Below the pieces are notes generated by a model. It worked only from the letters and a program-made list of their open reading frames with translations. It was not told where the DNA came from and made no database searches. Shown here piece after piece: positions 32,083 through 45,600 of a DNA stretch of 64,000 nt (its first letter is position 1; each line of letters starts with the position of its first letter). This DNA is from Pteria penguin (lineage: Eukaryota; Mollusca; Bivalvia; Pterioida; Pteriidae). The position numbers and the translations under genes were made by a program. The DNA lies in assembly GCA_035048485.1 (NCBI GenBank), contig CM068587.1, forward strand, positions 45,135,496 through 45,199,495, in the 5' to 3' direction.

Positions 32083-33445
32083 CTCTCTTCTAGACTGCTA
32101 GATGTCTGTACAACAAGTATGCAAGCAACAAAATTAAGGATAAATATTTGAATTGTTAAACATGACAAATGAACAATGACTGTCAGATAAACTAAACATT
32201 AAAACTTTGATCACAACTTGTTCCATATTGGACTAGTATTTTGCTCACAATGGAATACCCTTTGGAACATTTACATGAAATGGCGCTCGGAATACATTGA
32301 TATATACAGTAATATGTACATGTATCTATGTTATTTTGTTTGTATGATTGAATGATATGTTTTATCACCAAACATTTATTAATCTTTCACGAGAGGAGTA
32401 TTCGTATTTTTTGCAATATGATCAGAAGGAGAGATAACAGGCGCAAATCGTAACGATGTATCGAAATTACTTAAGTCATTAATATTCAATCATTTAAACT
32501 GTATATATACACTTTTGCCCTGACTGACATAACTCCTCAAAAATGCATTTCATTGTGTCTGATATTTGTTAAAATCCATTTTCGTCCGGGGTAAAGAAGG
32601 GGGGGGGGGGTTCGCCCCCTGGGCCCCTTACCTGGGCTTGGAGGATTTGATTTAAAAACTGCCATAATTGTGACAATTTCATAGTAAAGTACTATAAGGT
32701 CCCCCTCCCTTTACACGCTTGGCCCCTATAGAAAAGCCCCATTCATTTTAGTTACATTTATCTTAAGATTTGTGTACCATTTGATTCACATTCCATGCAT
32801 CTACTCTTCTGATACGAATCATTTCTCCTAAATATAACATAGTCACCTTTCTAGTACCATATGCAAGGACACTAGTCTACTAAGAGTCATTTTCTCAGAC
32901 AGAATTCAGTGGCGGGTCTAGGGTTTCCGAAAAGGGGGGGGGCGATTTTTAAAGATTTTGAGGTGCCAATCCTGGAGTTTTTTTGGTTTTTTATTTTACT
33001 AAAGTAGTACTAGGTATGTGGCAAAAAAGGGGGCCCAGTGTCCCCATCTCTAAATCCACTATTTGGATTTGGGTGTGAAATTAACCGGCATACAGCGTGG
33101 AAAGATATAAGTGTACATGTTCCATCCATCGATTTAAAGAGTTCATGCTTACAGAGACATATATAAATACACCGTCGGCACTGATGATGTGTATATATGA
33201 CTCTGATGCTTAGATAGGACCATTTGTAAAACGATCGCCAGTTTCATTTCAGCATTTAACTGCACACAAAATATTAAAAGTTCTTTACAGTGCGCTGTAA
33301 AAACATCCCTGTATCACACATGCTCTAGTGTGATATTCCGCTTATGTCTAGGAAAAAATGCTGCGAATTGTACTTGAATCGATGTAACTAATCTGGATAA
33401 AAACACTTAGGGTAGTGTAAAGTCGAAAGACGTTCCGAATAAACA
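32083..33445. other. 5' flank of the S9 peptidase gene, with G-rich repeat pieces
   Basis: G-run motifs at 32599-32610 (TTCGCCCCCTGGGCCCC) and a repeat bounded by GGCGGGTCTAGGG (about 32911) and CTCTAAATCCACT (about 33060), related to the GGATCCAG-ended family. No TATA box stands out just before 33446. Confidence 0.45.
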
Positions 33446-33665
33446 ATGTCTTGGACTTTTTCTGTCACGAGGATTGTTAGTCACCTGTCCCGTGTTGGAA
33501 AAGGCTCAGCTTTCGTTTTCCCATCAAGATATATTTTAATCAGAATGTCATCTGTAATGACAGCGCCATATGGATCATGGAAGTCTCCAATATCAAGTCA
33601 AATGGTGTCCGAAAGCAGTGTCGCTTTTCAAGAAATTCGACTTGATGGAGATAAAGCACACGCCG
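33446..33665 (+). CDS. S9 peptidase exon 1 (residues 1-73)
   Basis: ATG in the context AACAATGTC. Ends GACACGCCG-type sequence before GTACTG at 33666, phase 1. Contains [12 protein letters not shown] and EIRLDGDK, the N-terminal signature of this peptidase group, which ties it to the exon 5.9 kb away. Confidence 0.85.
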
Positions 33666-36600
33666 GTACTGAACGTCTGAAGTAGCATTTCTTGGGTTTT
33701 ATTGCATCATCATTATGCCATTATTAATTTACCTCGTCTTCTTCCCCATTCTTTTATAACCTGAAAACTCTGCTAGTTTGTCTGCGAATGTTTTTAGTTT
33801 TCTAGATTTTTAGGTCAAACAATGTGGCTGTGAGATATGGACATTTAAACTCTTGGTCCTGGATAAGTAGGCTTAATCTCAACATATTGGACACACCCTC
33901 TCATTTAGGGGCATTTCAGCAGATTTCGAACAGAGGTAGTTTTTGTATGCATTTTAATACCATATATGCAAATTATTGCATCACAGGTATGTCATTCGAT
34001 TTATGTAAATGAGAAAAGAGGCCCAAGCTAATTGGGTATCGAATTAATCCCTTACCATACCTTTTGAAGTCAGTACGATATATATTTGCAATTTTAACAA
34101 AGATCAACATATCAGTAATACTTAGTAACTTTCATACATGCTAAAATCATCTTTAAGGTATATAACTTAATATTTGTCAATAAATCAACAAAATTATGTA
34201 GGTAATTCCTCCAAACCTGGGACACTTCCTGTGTTTTTGCATTGCTTATGCAAATTTTGAGGTATTGGACAATGTAAAATAGTTTCTAGAGAAGTTTAAA
34301 TATTAACAACTTTAAACAATTATCAAACATAGTATGAATATGAGGCAAAAATTCAAAAATTGACCACAAACATGGTTGACAAGGAGAGGTAAATCGAACT
34401 AAATTTCTGCTAGTGCTAATGAAACCTATCTGTTGGTTAATTTTCACCATTGTATGTTCATACTACATATTAAGGATGTATGCAGCCCCAGACTTTTAAG
34501 TTACGTAATAAATTTCAGAGCATTTATAAAGGTCTCCTGTCTGATAGTATCATCCATTGGTTTGATGTAGTTTGGGTATCCATCAATTTTACTAAGGAGT
34601 TTTCAGCTGCTCAGTTTTAGAAAATTCCCCATTGAAATACTGAGAAATGGCAACTCATTTGAAAAATGAAAATACCAAAGGCGTTCTTAAACATTTTGCT
34701 GTCTTCCTACCTTGCCACTCCGGTAACCATTAATGCCAGCTTGTCACAACTTTAAACTATACCTATCTTCATCTACACTGTTGATATATCATATACAAGC
34801 GAAACCATTTAATATGGAGATAAACTGCAAACAACAACCTAATGTACACATATACATAATATTCAGTGGGAAATACATATATAGGTAATTCAGTGTATAA
34901 GTGAAAACGGTGTGTTCCTCTGAAAGGTAGAGACTTCTTTTGTTTAAACCATTGTTTTCTTTGACAGTCACTGAATCATCACAATAAATTTGCAACAAGA
35001 TGTAATACTCGGCTGCATGTATACAAGGCCCCCCAGAAATTGCTCTTTAACAGTAATTATCAACATCTAATTGACTTCATTACCATAATTAATACCAGTA
35101 CAAGACACACTTAATCACATTTTATCAGACATAATATTAAAGTTATTTTCATTAGAAAACTTTTACAAGGCAGTGATTGGGTGCTGGATTGGTAGTGGAT
35201 ATAGCCTTTATAAGGCACTGTGACTTGGTGCTGGATTGGTAATGGATATAGTCTTTATAAGGCACCATGACTTGGTGCTGGATTGATAATGGATATAGCC
35301 TTTATAAGGCACTGTGACTGGGTGCTGGATTGGTAATGGATACAGCCTTTATAAGGCACTGTGACTGGGTGCTGGATTGGTAATGGATATAGCCTTTATA
35401 AGGCACTGTGACTGGGTGCTGGATTGGTAATGGATATAGCCTTTATAAGGCACTGTGACTGGGTGCTGGATTGGTAATGGATACAGCCTTTATAAGGCAC
35501 TGTGACTGGGTGCTGGATTGGTAATGGATATAGCCTTTATAAGGCACTGTGACTGGGTGCTGGATTGGTAATGGATATAGCCTTTATAAGGCACTGTGAT
35601 TGGGTGCTGGATTGGTAATGGATATAGCCTTTATAAGGCACTGTGACTGGGTGCTGGATTGGTAGTGGATATAGCCTTTATCATTTACCTTACACAGATC
35701 AATTTAAATCAAAACAGTAGGATTAGGCTTAACACATTTAATCTTATTCTAAATAAAAACACTGTCAATGTAGATATATACTGGTATATTTATATTTTGT
35801 TCTCATTGAATCTTTCCACAACATATTTATATATCTGAAGTTCAAAGGTCAGTCCTTGTGAAAAACTCACTAGTCCAAGGCCTGAGGCTACCAGATTCAT
35901 TGCTGGTCTAGTAACAGTTTTCTGACAAAGTATACAATAGGCTAGTAAAATTTCTTTGTGGGTTGGTGGTTCAAAAAAGTTCTCGTAGAGACTGAAAAAT
36001 TACCTACTTTACAAAGCAAAAACAAGTATAAATTACATGTATCTACATATTTAAATTCCCAAATTCCCTTTTTAGTTGTACACATTGGTATACATGTAGC
36101 TTTGATTTGTACCCGTACAAAGCAGGAAAACGAAGTTAACCCAACATAGCTGCTTCTATTTACCTCTACCATCCCTTAGCCTGAATAATTAATTTGCAGT
36201 TTAGCAATTCCTTTTTACATAAAGTGATTGATAACATTTAAATGTTGTAATAAATAGATCAAGTAATCACAACAAGAGGTCCAAGTGGGCCTATATTGCT
36301 CACCTGATACCTAGGTGATCAGTCATGCAGGAAGGAAGAAGTCAACTATTATGTGCACATCCATTCAGATGATTTTGATATTAAGCATTTCCTTTGTCTC
36401 TGCATGGTGTGATTTAGGGCAACAAGTTTGTCATTTTCTTTAGGTGGGGCCTTTTGTTGACTGATTTCAAGTCTGGGTCATGAAGAACAATTGTTTCAAA
36501 TATTGTCCAGATTCAAATTAAAATGGCCTAATTTCATATGTTGAGTATTGTAAAACATCTAAACATGTCAGAAAGATGTGCCTTTCAGTCTTTGATGAAA

Positions 36601-39600
36601 ATTGAAAACATTAATGTTCTGTACTTGGAAAATAATGGAAAATATCTCTCGGAACAAATTTTGTCTCACAGTGGAGAATCTATACCTCAAATGAGAAGAT
36701 GTGCCCAATCTGCTCAAGTGATGGTGCACTGGCGATGACAGGGTAAACCTTTAACCATGGTTCTACAAAGTATGAGTTCCTATAGTCTTTTCTTGTTGCT
36801 GGTTCTGCAATTTTCTGTAAGTGGAGATGTTCATGTTTGTTTACAGTAAGAAGCTTATCCAGGTCAATGGCTGCCTTGTTGCTTAAAATCTTATACATCA
36901 TTACCAGTCTTGCTTCTACTTGTCTAGTTTGTAGTGCTGTTAATTATGGCACAGCTGTAGAGAGAACACATTATTTTGTTGAATATATCAGCTCAATCTC
37001 ACTAGATGTACATTGTAGTTAAACAGAATGTTATTTAGTGTGTCATTGCCATAGTGATTTAAGACATTTGTAGAGTGATCTCTTTTGCCTCTAACATTTT
37101 GATATGAATTATGGCACTACCATTGACAGGAGCATTTTCCACTTTCTTATTAGGGCAGGCTTGTATTGAATATATCAGCTCGGTAATGCCAGTTGAACTT
37201 TGTAGCTGAACAAACTGTCATGAAGTGTGCCAATGCAAATAGTATAAGGCATTTGTGTAGTGATTCCTTTTGACTTCTTAAATCTGTCAATTATTATTTT
37301 ATTCTGTTTATTTATTCTGGCATGTTCTATTAAGATGAAGCCAGCGTGGCCTAGTGGTATCGCGTCGGACTCCTGATCGGGAGGCCGGGGTTCGATTCCC
37401 GCTCTGGTCAAGGCGGTGTCATGTCTTTTGGATGAGACAGTAAAAACCGAGGCCCCGTGTCGTGGTATGCACGGCACGTTAAACATCCCTCACTGCTTCA
37501 GGTGGGTCCGTTGCAAAGGTCAAAATTTGTATGCCCCGCATCAGGCAGATAACATCACCATATACGTGAAATATTCGTGGTGTGACGTAAAACAATAATT
37601 AACCAACCAACCTTAATCTATTAAGATGTTGCGGACACCTATATGGTGAATATGATACCATAATATTTACTCCTGCATTTATAGCAATGGGGCTGGTTTA
37701 CATGCCAATATATTGACACTGTGAATGTATAAGGACATACCTGAAGTTTTGCAATTTTTGAGTAGAAGCGAAAATCTGTTTTTGTATTTTATCTCATTGG
37801 AACAATTGTCTGGAGAGCTATTGTCATACCCCTGGCATCGTCGTTGTTGTTGTCGTCTGTAGACAAAAACATTAACCTAGATCATAACTTAATATAACTA
37901 ATGATATAACTAATAATATTTCATATCTGTACTCCTTGTGCCAAGACTTTTCATTGGGTACCAAAATTTTTTACCTTGTGACCTTGACCTTGAAGTTTGA
38001 CCTACTTTAAAAAAAATTTAACCTTTGTCATAACTTATGAATAGTAAGAGATAGGGCTTAAATATTTCATGTGTATATTCCTTGTGGTCTTTTAGTACAT
38101 ATCAAAATTTTTATGTTTTGAGCTTGACTTTGAAGATTGACCTGTTTACAAAAAACTTTTTCCATTTGAATTTGGCTGCCACCGATGGTCTCTTTTTGTC
38201 TTCTGACAACTCTTATTAAAGTCTCGATATACCATAGTTATTTTATCCAGACTAGTACATGTAATTAATCAAGTGTAATACCACTGAACTAGAATATGTG
38301 TTCTCTCAAAAGTTATCTTTTAAATGATCCTGTGTTAGTGTTAATAACAGTTTATTTCATTTATGTTTTTGCCAGTTTCTCTAGAGCTTCTTTCATATAA
38401 TGATGAGAAAGTCAGGTAGAGATCAAGCATATTTTGTCAGGAGATGGGTGGAGTGAGCTCCATTCCAGTGACTGCCAAATTTGATAAGCAGGTCTCTGCA
38501 TTTTTAGGAATTTGTTTTGATACTTGATATGCTTTTACAACATGCATTAGTACTTTCTGACTTCTCAGGGTCTGAGACAGTTTTGTCATACACTCTTGAA
38601 TATGTAATCACATGGATAATTCTCTCCAAGGTGGAAAAAATGCCCACTTTTAAGGACAATTTTAAAGTGCTGTTAGAATGCTAGGTTATTTTTCATTTTC
38701 TTAAAATCTTAAATGAATTATTATAAAATTCATAAGATTTACTGCTCCTTCTACTTCAGTATTTCTCTGAGAGATACCTAAAAACATCTATTTGCCAAAT
38801 TTTATAGGAAAACCAGAGTAAAATAAAGGCCTCCTGTACAATTTGTTTTACAACTTTTAACGTCATTTTACTGTGACGTCACAATGCAGATATTAACGTC
38901 ATAATTAAAACCCAAGGAAAAGTAGCATTGATACAACTTCTGATGCCACATATTATGGAGATTAACGACTGAAAAAATCCACCGAGCTGTTTATGGATTA
39001 TCATATATCTTGTGACTGGAGTCATGTAGCAGTGCAATTTTCTGTCAGCAACTTGTGTATGTAGATACGCACATTGTACAGAAAAAATTTGAACAATCTT
39101 GTAGCACTTTAAAGATTTTCCAAGGACTATATAATTTAAATTTTGAAAAGTTCTTAACAGTGTATATCTATATGACCCACTAAGTAATGCTTACAGAGGT
39201 TGTTAATATGTAGCAGTTACTATTTCTGGGTAATTTGATACAAAATATCCCGTAAAATTTGAGCAACCATAAGTTACACAAATATATTTGGAAAATGTCT
39301 TCCTCATTGCTTAATAGAATTCATGTGTTTCTTTGATTAGTTATATTTTAAGTTTGCAATATTTAGTAAAAACTGTAAAATTCTGAAAGTTGTCTCTCAA
39401 AAGAGAGACTGTGTCATACTTTAGAGACTACTAGTATCCCTTAAAAGGAGAAGATGTGTCCAACATGTGATAATGGGAAACAACTGTGTGGCTGACTTAA
39501 AGACAAACTGCATGTCCTGATGAGGGATCCCAGAATTGGCTCGGTCCTCATTATTTAAAAAACCAATTAATTTACCTTTTTTCTTCTACTCTTTTCAACA

Positions 39601-42600
39601 GGTGTCTTTTACTGGAGTGAATTAAGATTTGACGAAGGTGGTAGATATGTTGTGTGCTCTCGAAAAGAAGGAGAGGATAAAATTACAGAATGGACCCCGA
39701 AAGATTTCAATGCACGTACAAGAGTCCATGAGTATGGAGGTGGGGCTTTCTTTGTGCATTCTGGAGCTGTTTATTTCTCAAATTTCTCTGATCAGCAGAT
39801 GTATATTCAGAAGTCCCCTAACTCAACGCCAGAATCTATCACGCCAAGTGGGTCTGAGTGGAGATATGCTGATGGACAGTTTCATGGAAAGGTACACAAT
39901 TTACTGTGCTGGTTTTAGGTAGATTATGTATTACATGTATTTCATGGGTTTTTAGCAGCATACTTGTTAATGGTGGAAGAAATTTTAGAATCCTGGTTTT
40001 GTAACCTTTGTTTTTGCAAATTGATAAGAATTTGGATATACAAGAGAGGAACTATTGACATTTTGTCTTTTGTTTAAAATGTCTAAGAATCAAAGCCGTA
40101 GAAAATAATAATTTGCCTGATTCTCTTCATCAGTAAAGCAATGTAAGTATTATGTAGTGTTTCTCCTCTAGATTTCGTTTGAAGTTTTACTTTCCTTTTG
40201 ACCAGTAAGTGAAAAGGTCACATATATCGATGGAGTACTCACAAGCTGATGCCTTAGAAAGTTGACTGTGTCCCGAGCAGTATTTCAAATTTATGGACAT
40301 TTAATAATGGACATGTATTGCTGCTCAGAGGATTTAGACAAAATAGAACAATTATGTCATAGAGAAAGCTTCTGTAATGAGGAGTATTCCCCAGAATTCT
40401 TAATTGATTGATACACATCACTATTGTAGTAAAATTATGTTTGTAGACTGGTGAGTGTTGTAAGGTATTGATACATAGAAATACACACTCAACATTACTA
40501 TTATTGACTGGATTTCAAAGCAAGCCAGGTCTATGAATTACCAAAGCCTGTCTGTCCGTCCATCCAACAATTTGTGTTTTGCTTGATAATATGTCAGATT
40601 TTATGTGCTTGTAGACATTGATGAGCTATTCTCAACTGATGTGAAATTTTGTGATCTTGTTTACAAGTAGATTAGTCATCATTATCAATATATAAGTAAT
40701 CAAGGGCGGATGTAGAATTTTAGTATGGAGGGGGGCAGGGGGTGAAATCGGCAGGGGTCTGATGACCATCTTAAGGGCCCCAAGTGGGTCAAAAGGCAAA
40801 GCCATGGTGACTTCCTGGGGGTCCAGGGAACATAGCCTTGGAAGCTTAAGAGTTTTGATAACAAAATGTGAGGTAAATTCAGTCTTATTTTTAGTCAACG
40901 TGAGTGTTTTACTTGAAACATTCAGTTGTAAAAATATACCACAAATAAAAGATATACCATAATTGAACAATATAGAAAGACCTATATAACTCTGATGAAG
41001 ACAAGGTCAGACTCGATGAGATAATTACCCAAAGGCTACTTTCTTATTCTGAAAAAGAACACAAACATAGAGAAATTACACTAAACTTTGGGCAGATGTG
41101 TATCCCTTCTCCTTAAATCCAACTTTGGGCATTTTTAAAGTTAAATCAATAATTACAAGACAACTCTTTATTATTTACAAAAACGTAAAATCACACAATC
41201 AATGCACTTGTTTTAGTCAGTTATTCTACATGTATCTGTTGTTCTGAATCTTGCTGCTATAAATAGACTTGTATAATAGTCTGTATAATGTAAGTTATTA
41301 CTCACCTTTTGTTTATACAGAATGGTTTGATCTATTGTGTTAGAGAAGATCATAGTCTGGTGAAGTCAGGAGAAAGAAAGGAAGCAGTCAACACCGTGGT
41401 AGTCATTAATCCAAACACACAGACACAAACTATTCTGGTACAGCTATTTGTTGGTTATAACTCAAGCTCTTACTTATTTCTTTATTTATTGTTGATGTGA
41501 TAAGGTGCCAAGCTAAACCATTAATCTCACATCTGACAGTCTGGATTTGATCATGGAAGGGATTTTTTCATATTGATAAGTCAAGACCCAGATTTTATCG
41601 GGTTTAAAAGGTATTTCCTGATTGCCTAAATTGAACTTTGAGATTCTGATTTCCTTTATATATAAAAGTACTTATTGTGAATGATATATCTTAATGTTAT
41701 GGGACAGTACTTAGAATATAGGGTATGACTATAATTAACTCTAAATAGAGTTGGAAACTGTCCAATTATTAAAATGGTCACCCTCAAAGCCTTTTCAGCT
41801 TTTTATTCTAATCTCTCTGTATAGTAAGTTCTGTAGATAACTAGACCTAAATAAAATTCAGACTTTCCTGAATTTCATAAAGACTGAGTGTCTGAGTCGA
41901 GGGTCATATAAAAGATCTGCCATAAATTAAGATTTTTTACTTATAAAATTGGTATATTCTAAAATAACAAGTGCAGATGTAATCCAATTATCTAATCATT
42001 GTCAATTAAAGTGAAATTGCTTCACAGTCAAACAAACAGCCATTACTGTATACCCAGCTTGGATAATTAGTTGAATGCATTTCTTCAACCTTGATTGCCA
42101 TGTTAATCAATTTGTTTTGTACAAACAATGATACATGTACTTCGAAATAATGAGTTCAAAGTATACAGAAAATGGAGTTTAGGAACTGCAAAATGCCTTT
42201 GACATAAGCAGAATTTCAACTTAAACGACTTCGACTTAACTGAAGTAAAATTGTAAAGAAATTAAATAAAAAAATTCGGGACTTGAACTTGACTTTGAGA
42301 TAAATGGAATTTCGACTTAAGAGACTTTGAGATAAAAAATTTCAACTGTATTAGATAATTTCCATAATTAAATGGTCTTGAAAAAAAATTCCAAGAAGAA
42401 CTATCAGCTTAACATGGCATTTTTTGATTTGAACAATTACTACCATGGTTATAAAAGCTTACCACATAGATAACTTTTGTCTCTACGATTTACTTTAAAA
42501 GGCTCAAGGTGCAGATTTCTATAGCTCTCCACGGGTCTCTCCTGATGGAAAGAAGATAGCATGGATAGAATGGAATCATCCTAATATGGTCAGTATAGAA

Positions 42601-45600
42601 TTTCACAAATACATTTTTATTCTTTTATAGCCATTGTTCTTCTGTTGTACCTGTTAGTGCTTTTAGCTCCCCAGAGTGATAGGCTCATGTGGAATTTCAT
42701 CATTTTTAGTGTTCTGTTCATTGTCTGTCCCTCCATTTGATGAAACTTTGTAAGGATTAAGTGCAAGTGGGTTTTTTTTGCTGTCATGCTTCAAGGGATG
42801 GAACCATGACAGGGTGAAATACACCAAGAAGGTACCCTCTTTTGTTGTTGGTTGCTGGTACCACCATTTGTAGAAAGAAATTTAAAAGGAGTACTTAGAA
42901 TGAAAAACTAAATTATGAGATTGTTTTAGAAAGATGTGGTGTTGTTTTGATATTATTCTAAAAAAAAGATCTTGAAATGATACTCTCATTAGAGAACATT
43001 CTGATTCTCTGGTCTTCCAGATGCTCAGGTGAGTGATATAGGCCCATTTGGATCACTTGTTTTCAACACATTCTGGCATTCTTCACTACTTAACACAAAT
43101 TGTCTTTATATAATTGAAATATTTCTTGTGTAGCCATAAACAAACAATCTATCTTTGGGAATATTTTTACCAATATGTAACACATGTAATTAATATTGGT
43201 AAATATAATTATAAAAAAATAAAGTTATGTAGGTAATAAACATTGTATTTGTATATGGTCTGATTTATAGCATTGACATTGGTAAATTACATTTAAACAC
43301 TCTATGTTTATTGTGTTTTCTTAGCAAGTCTTTGTGCTTAATTTCGAAATGAAATTTAGAATGAGATTAGCTGAATGCCACAAACTGCATGAAAAATGTA
43401 TCATAAAAACCTAAAAATGTTACTTTGTTTTTTCTATAGCCATGGGACAGTACATCCCTTTGGGTGGCAGATCTCACTGATTCTGGAGAGTCAGTATTGC
43501 AAGATTCTCAAAAGCAGGTATGTGGAAAACAGTACATTATACTACAATATTACAACTACAATTCAAAGTCATATCAAAATAGAAATATTATTATACTTTA
43601 TTATTCAAATATTATACATATAGGAAAACTGGTATTTTATATGCTTATGTGGGAGGTGACAAGGAATGAAAATTCAGTATAAGATATACTTCATATGTAA
43701 CGATCATAAAGGAATTCTATTATTTAGGGTAGGTATATGCGATATCCTGATCACCAATGGTAAGCTACTACTGTAATATAGATAAAAATCACTGCACATA
43801 GTTTTGATAAGAAATATTTCTTTATACCTACTTTTAATTGCTTAAAAAGCATATGCGGATCTAGAAATTTTTGAAAGGAGTGGTTGCAGTCTCCCATGAC
43901 ATGTTTTGCATTATTCGGTCTGGAAAGGGGGGGTTGCAGCTCTAAAAATGGTCAAAAATGACCTTTTGTTTTGGTAAAATTATCTGATCAAAAGGGGGAT
44001 TGCAACCCCTTCAAACCCCCCCTCTAAATCCGCCAATAAAAAGTATCATGAAGAAAACCTGTTTACCCTACCTTTGCATGTCTCTTGGTTCAATACTATG
44101 CATTGTTATATTGTCAAGAATCATTAACCTTGTTGTTAACAATTGATGTTATGAGATATTTATAAGAAATAAGTATGAATTTTTAAATGTTTTGTTTATA
44201 GTGTAATGTACCTTAGAGTTAATTATTGTATTCACTAAAGGATTTATGTGGTTGTTTTTAATGAAAAGAATTTTACTAAAAAAGAAGTCAAGAAAAATAT
44301 AGCAAAAAAGTATGAATTTTTGGATGTTTTGTTTTTAGCACAAATTTATTATAGAGCTTGGAGTTAATTATTGTATTCATTTAAGGATTTATCCGGGTGT
44401 AAAAAAGAATTTTATTAACAAAAAATTTAGCAAAAAGTGTGATGAAAATTGTTGTATCGATCAGATTGCCGGAGATGGTCACAGTATTATTCAGCCAACT
44501 TGGACGCCTAGCAACGAACTCCTTTTCATCAGTGATAAAACAAACTGGTGGAATCTCTATCGTCTAACTTCTGATGGTAGCCATGATAATCTGCTTCCAA
44601 AGAAAGCAGAAACAGGCAGTCCACATTGGGTATTCGGAAATCCAAACTATGCTGTAGATCCATCAGGTTCAGGAAAAATCATCACTGTGACTAAAGGGGT
44701 AGGTTATGAAATATGCTTCAAGGCAAAGCTTTAAAGATATTAAAGTTGTTAATGTGTATTTTTAAATGGAAAGCATTAACTGAAATATGATTACTTGGCA
44801 AGTCATGTTTATCCTGTACTACTTGGTCTCTAATTATATGTATTACCATTGTGAATACAGATAAAAAAAACTGTTTACCAATGAGTATGTAAAGGCTGAA
44901 GTCATTCAAAGTCATGTACATTTACTGACGAAGTGGGTGTGACTCGGTAGACGAGGTGCTCAGCTCATGACCGGGATGGGTACACCAATGTCCTGTCTAT
45001 TGGATGAGACTGAAAACTGAGGTCCTGTGTCATAGTAAGTGTGACACGTAAAAGATCCATCACTGCTGCAGATGGGTATGTTACAAAGGTATAAATTTCT
45101 ATGCAGAGCATCAAGCAGATACTGTCACCGTGTACTTAAAATAAAGGGGAGTGACGTATAACAATAATCAATCAATCATATACTTTCAGTATTTGTGGTA
45201 AAATGATGATACATGTATTTTGACAAACTTGGGTTCTCATAAATTAATCGCTCAAAACCGCAAGTTCCTTATTTGTCATCCAAGAGCTTATAAGGTAAAG
45301 ATGATATAAACAAATGCTTGTGTCAAGAAGATGCATAGAAACCTGTTCATAAGCATTGACTTCTAATTACGTTTGTTGTCAATATATTTCCTTCAAAACA
45401 TGTTTTACAACATGTTCTTTAGTGGATGAATGCTTGTTTTATTCTTTTAATACTATATTTCCTTTACACGTATGAGATTTGCTAATGAATTACTCATTTC
45501 AGGAGTTGGGAATCCTCAATATGAATACCAAAGATTATAAAAAAATTGATACAGGATTTACTTCTCATAGTAAACTAGTATTGACACCAGATGGCAGCAC

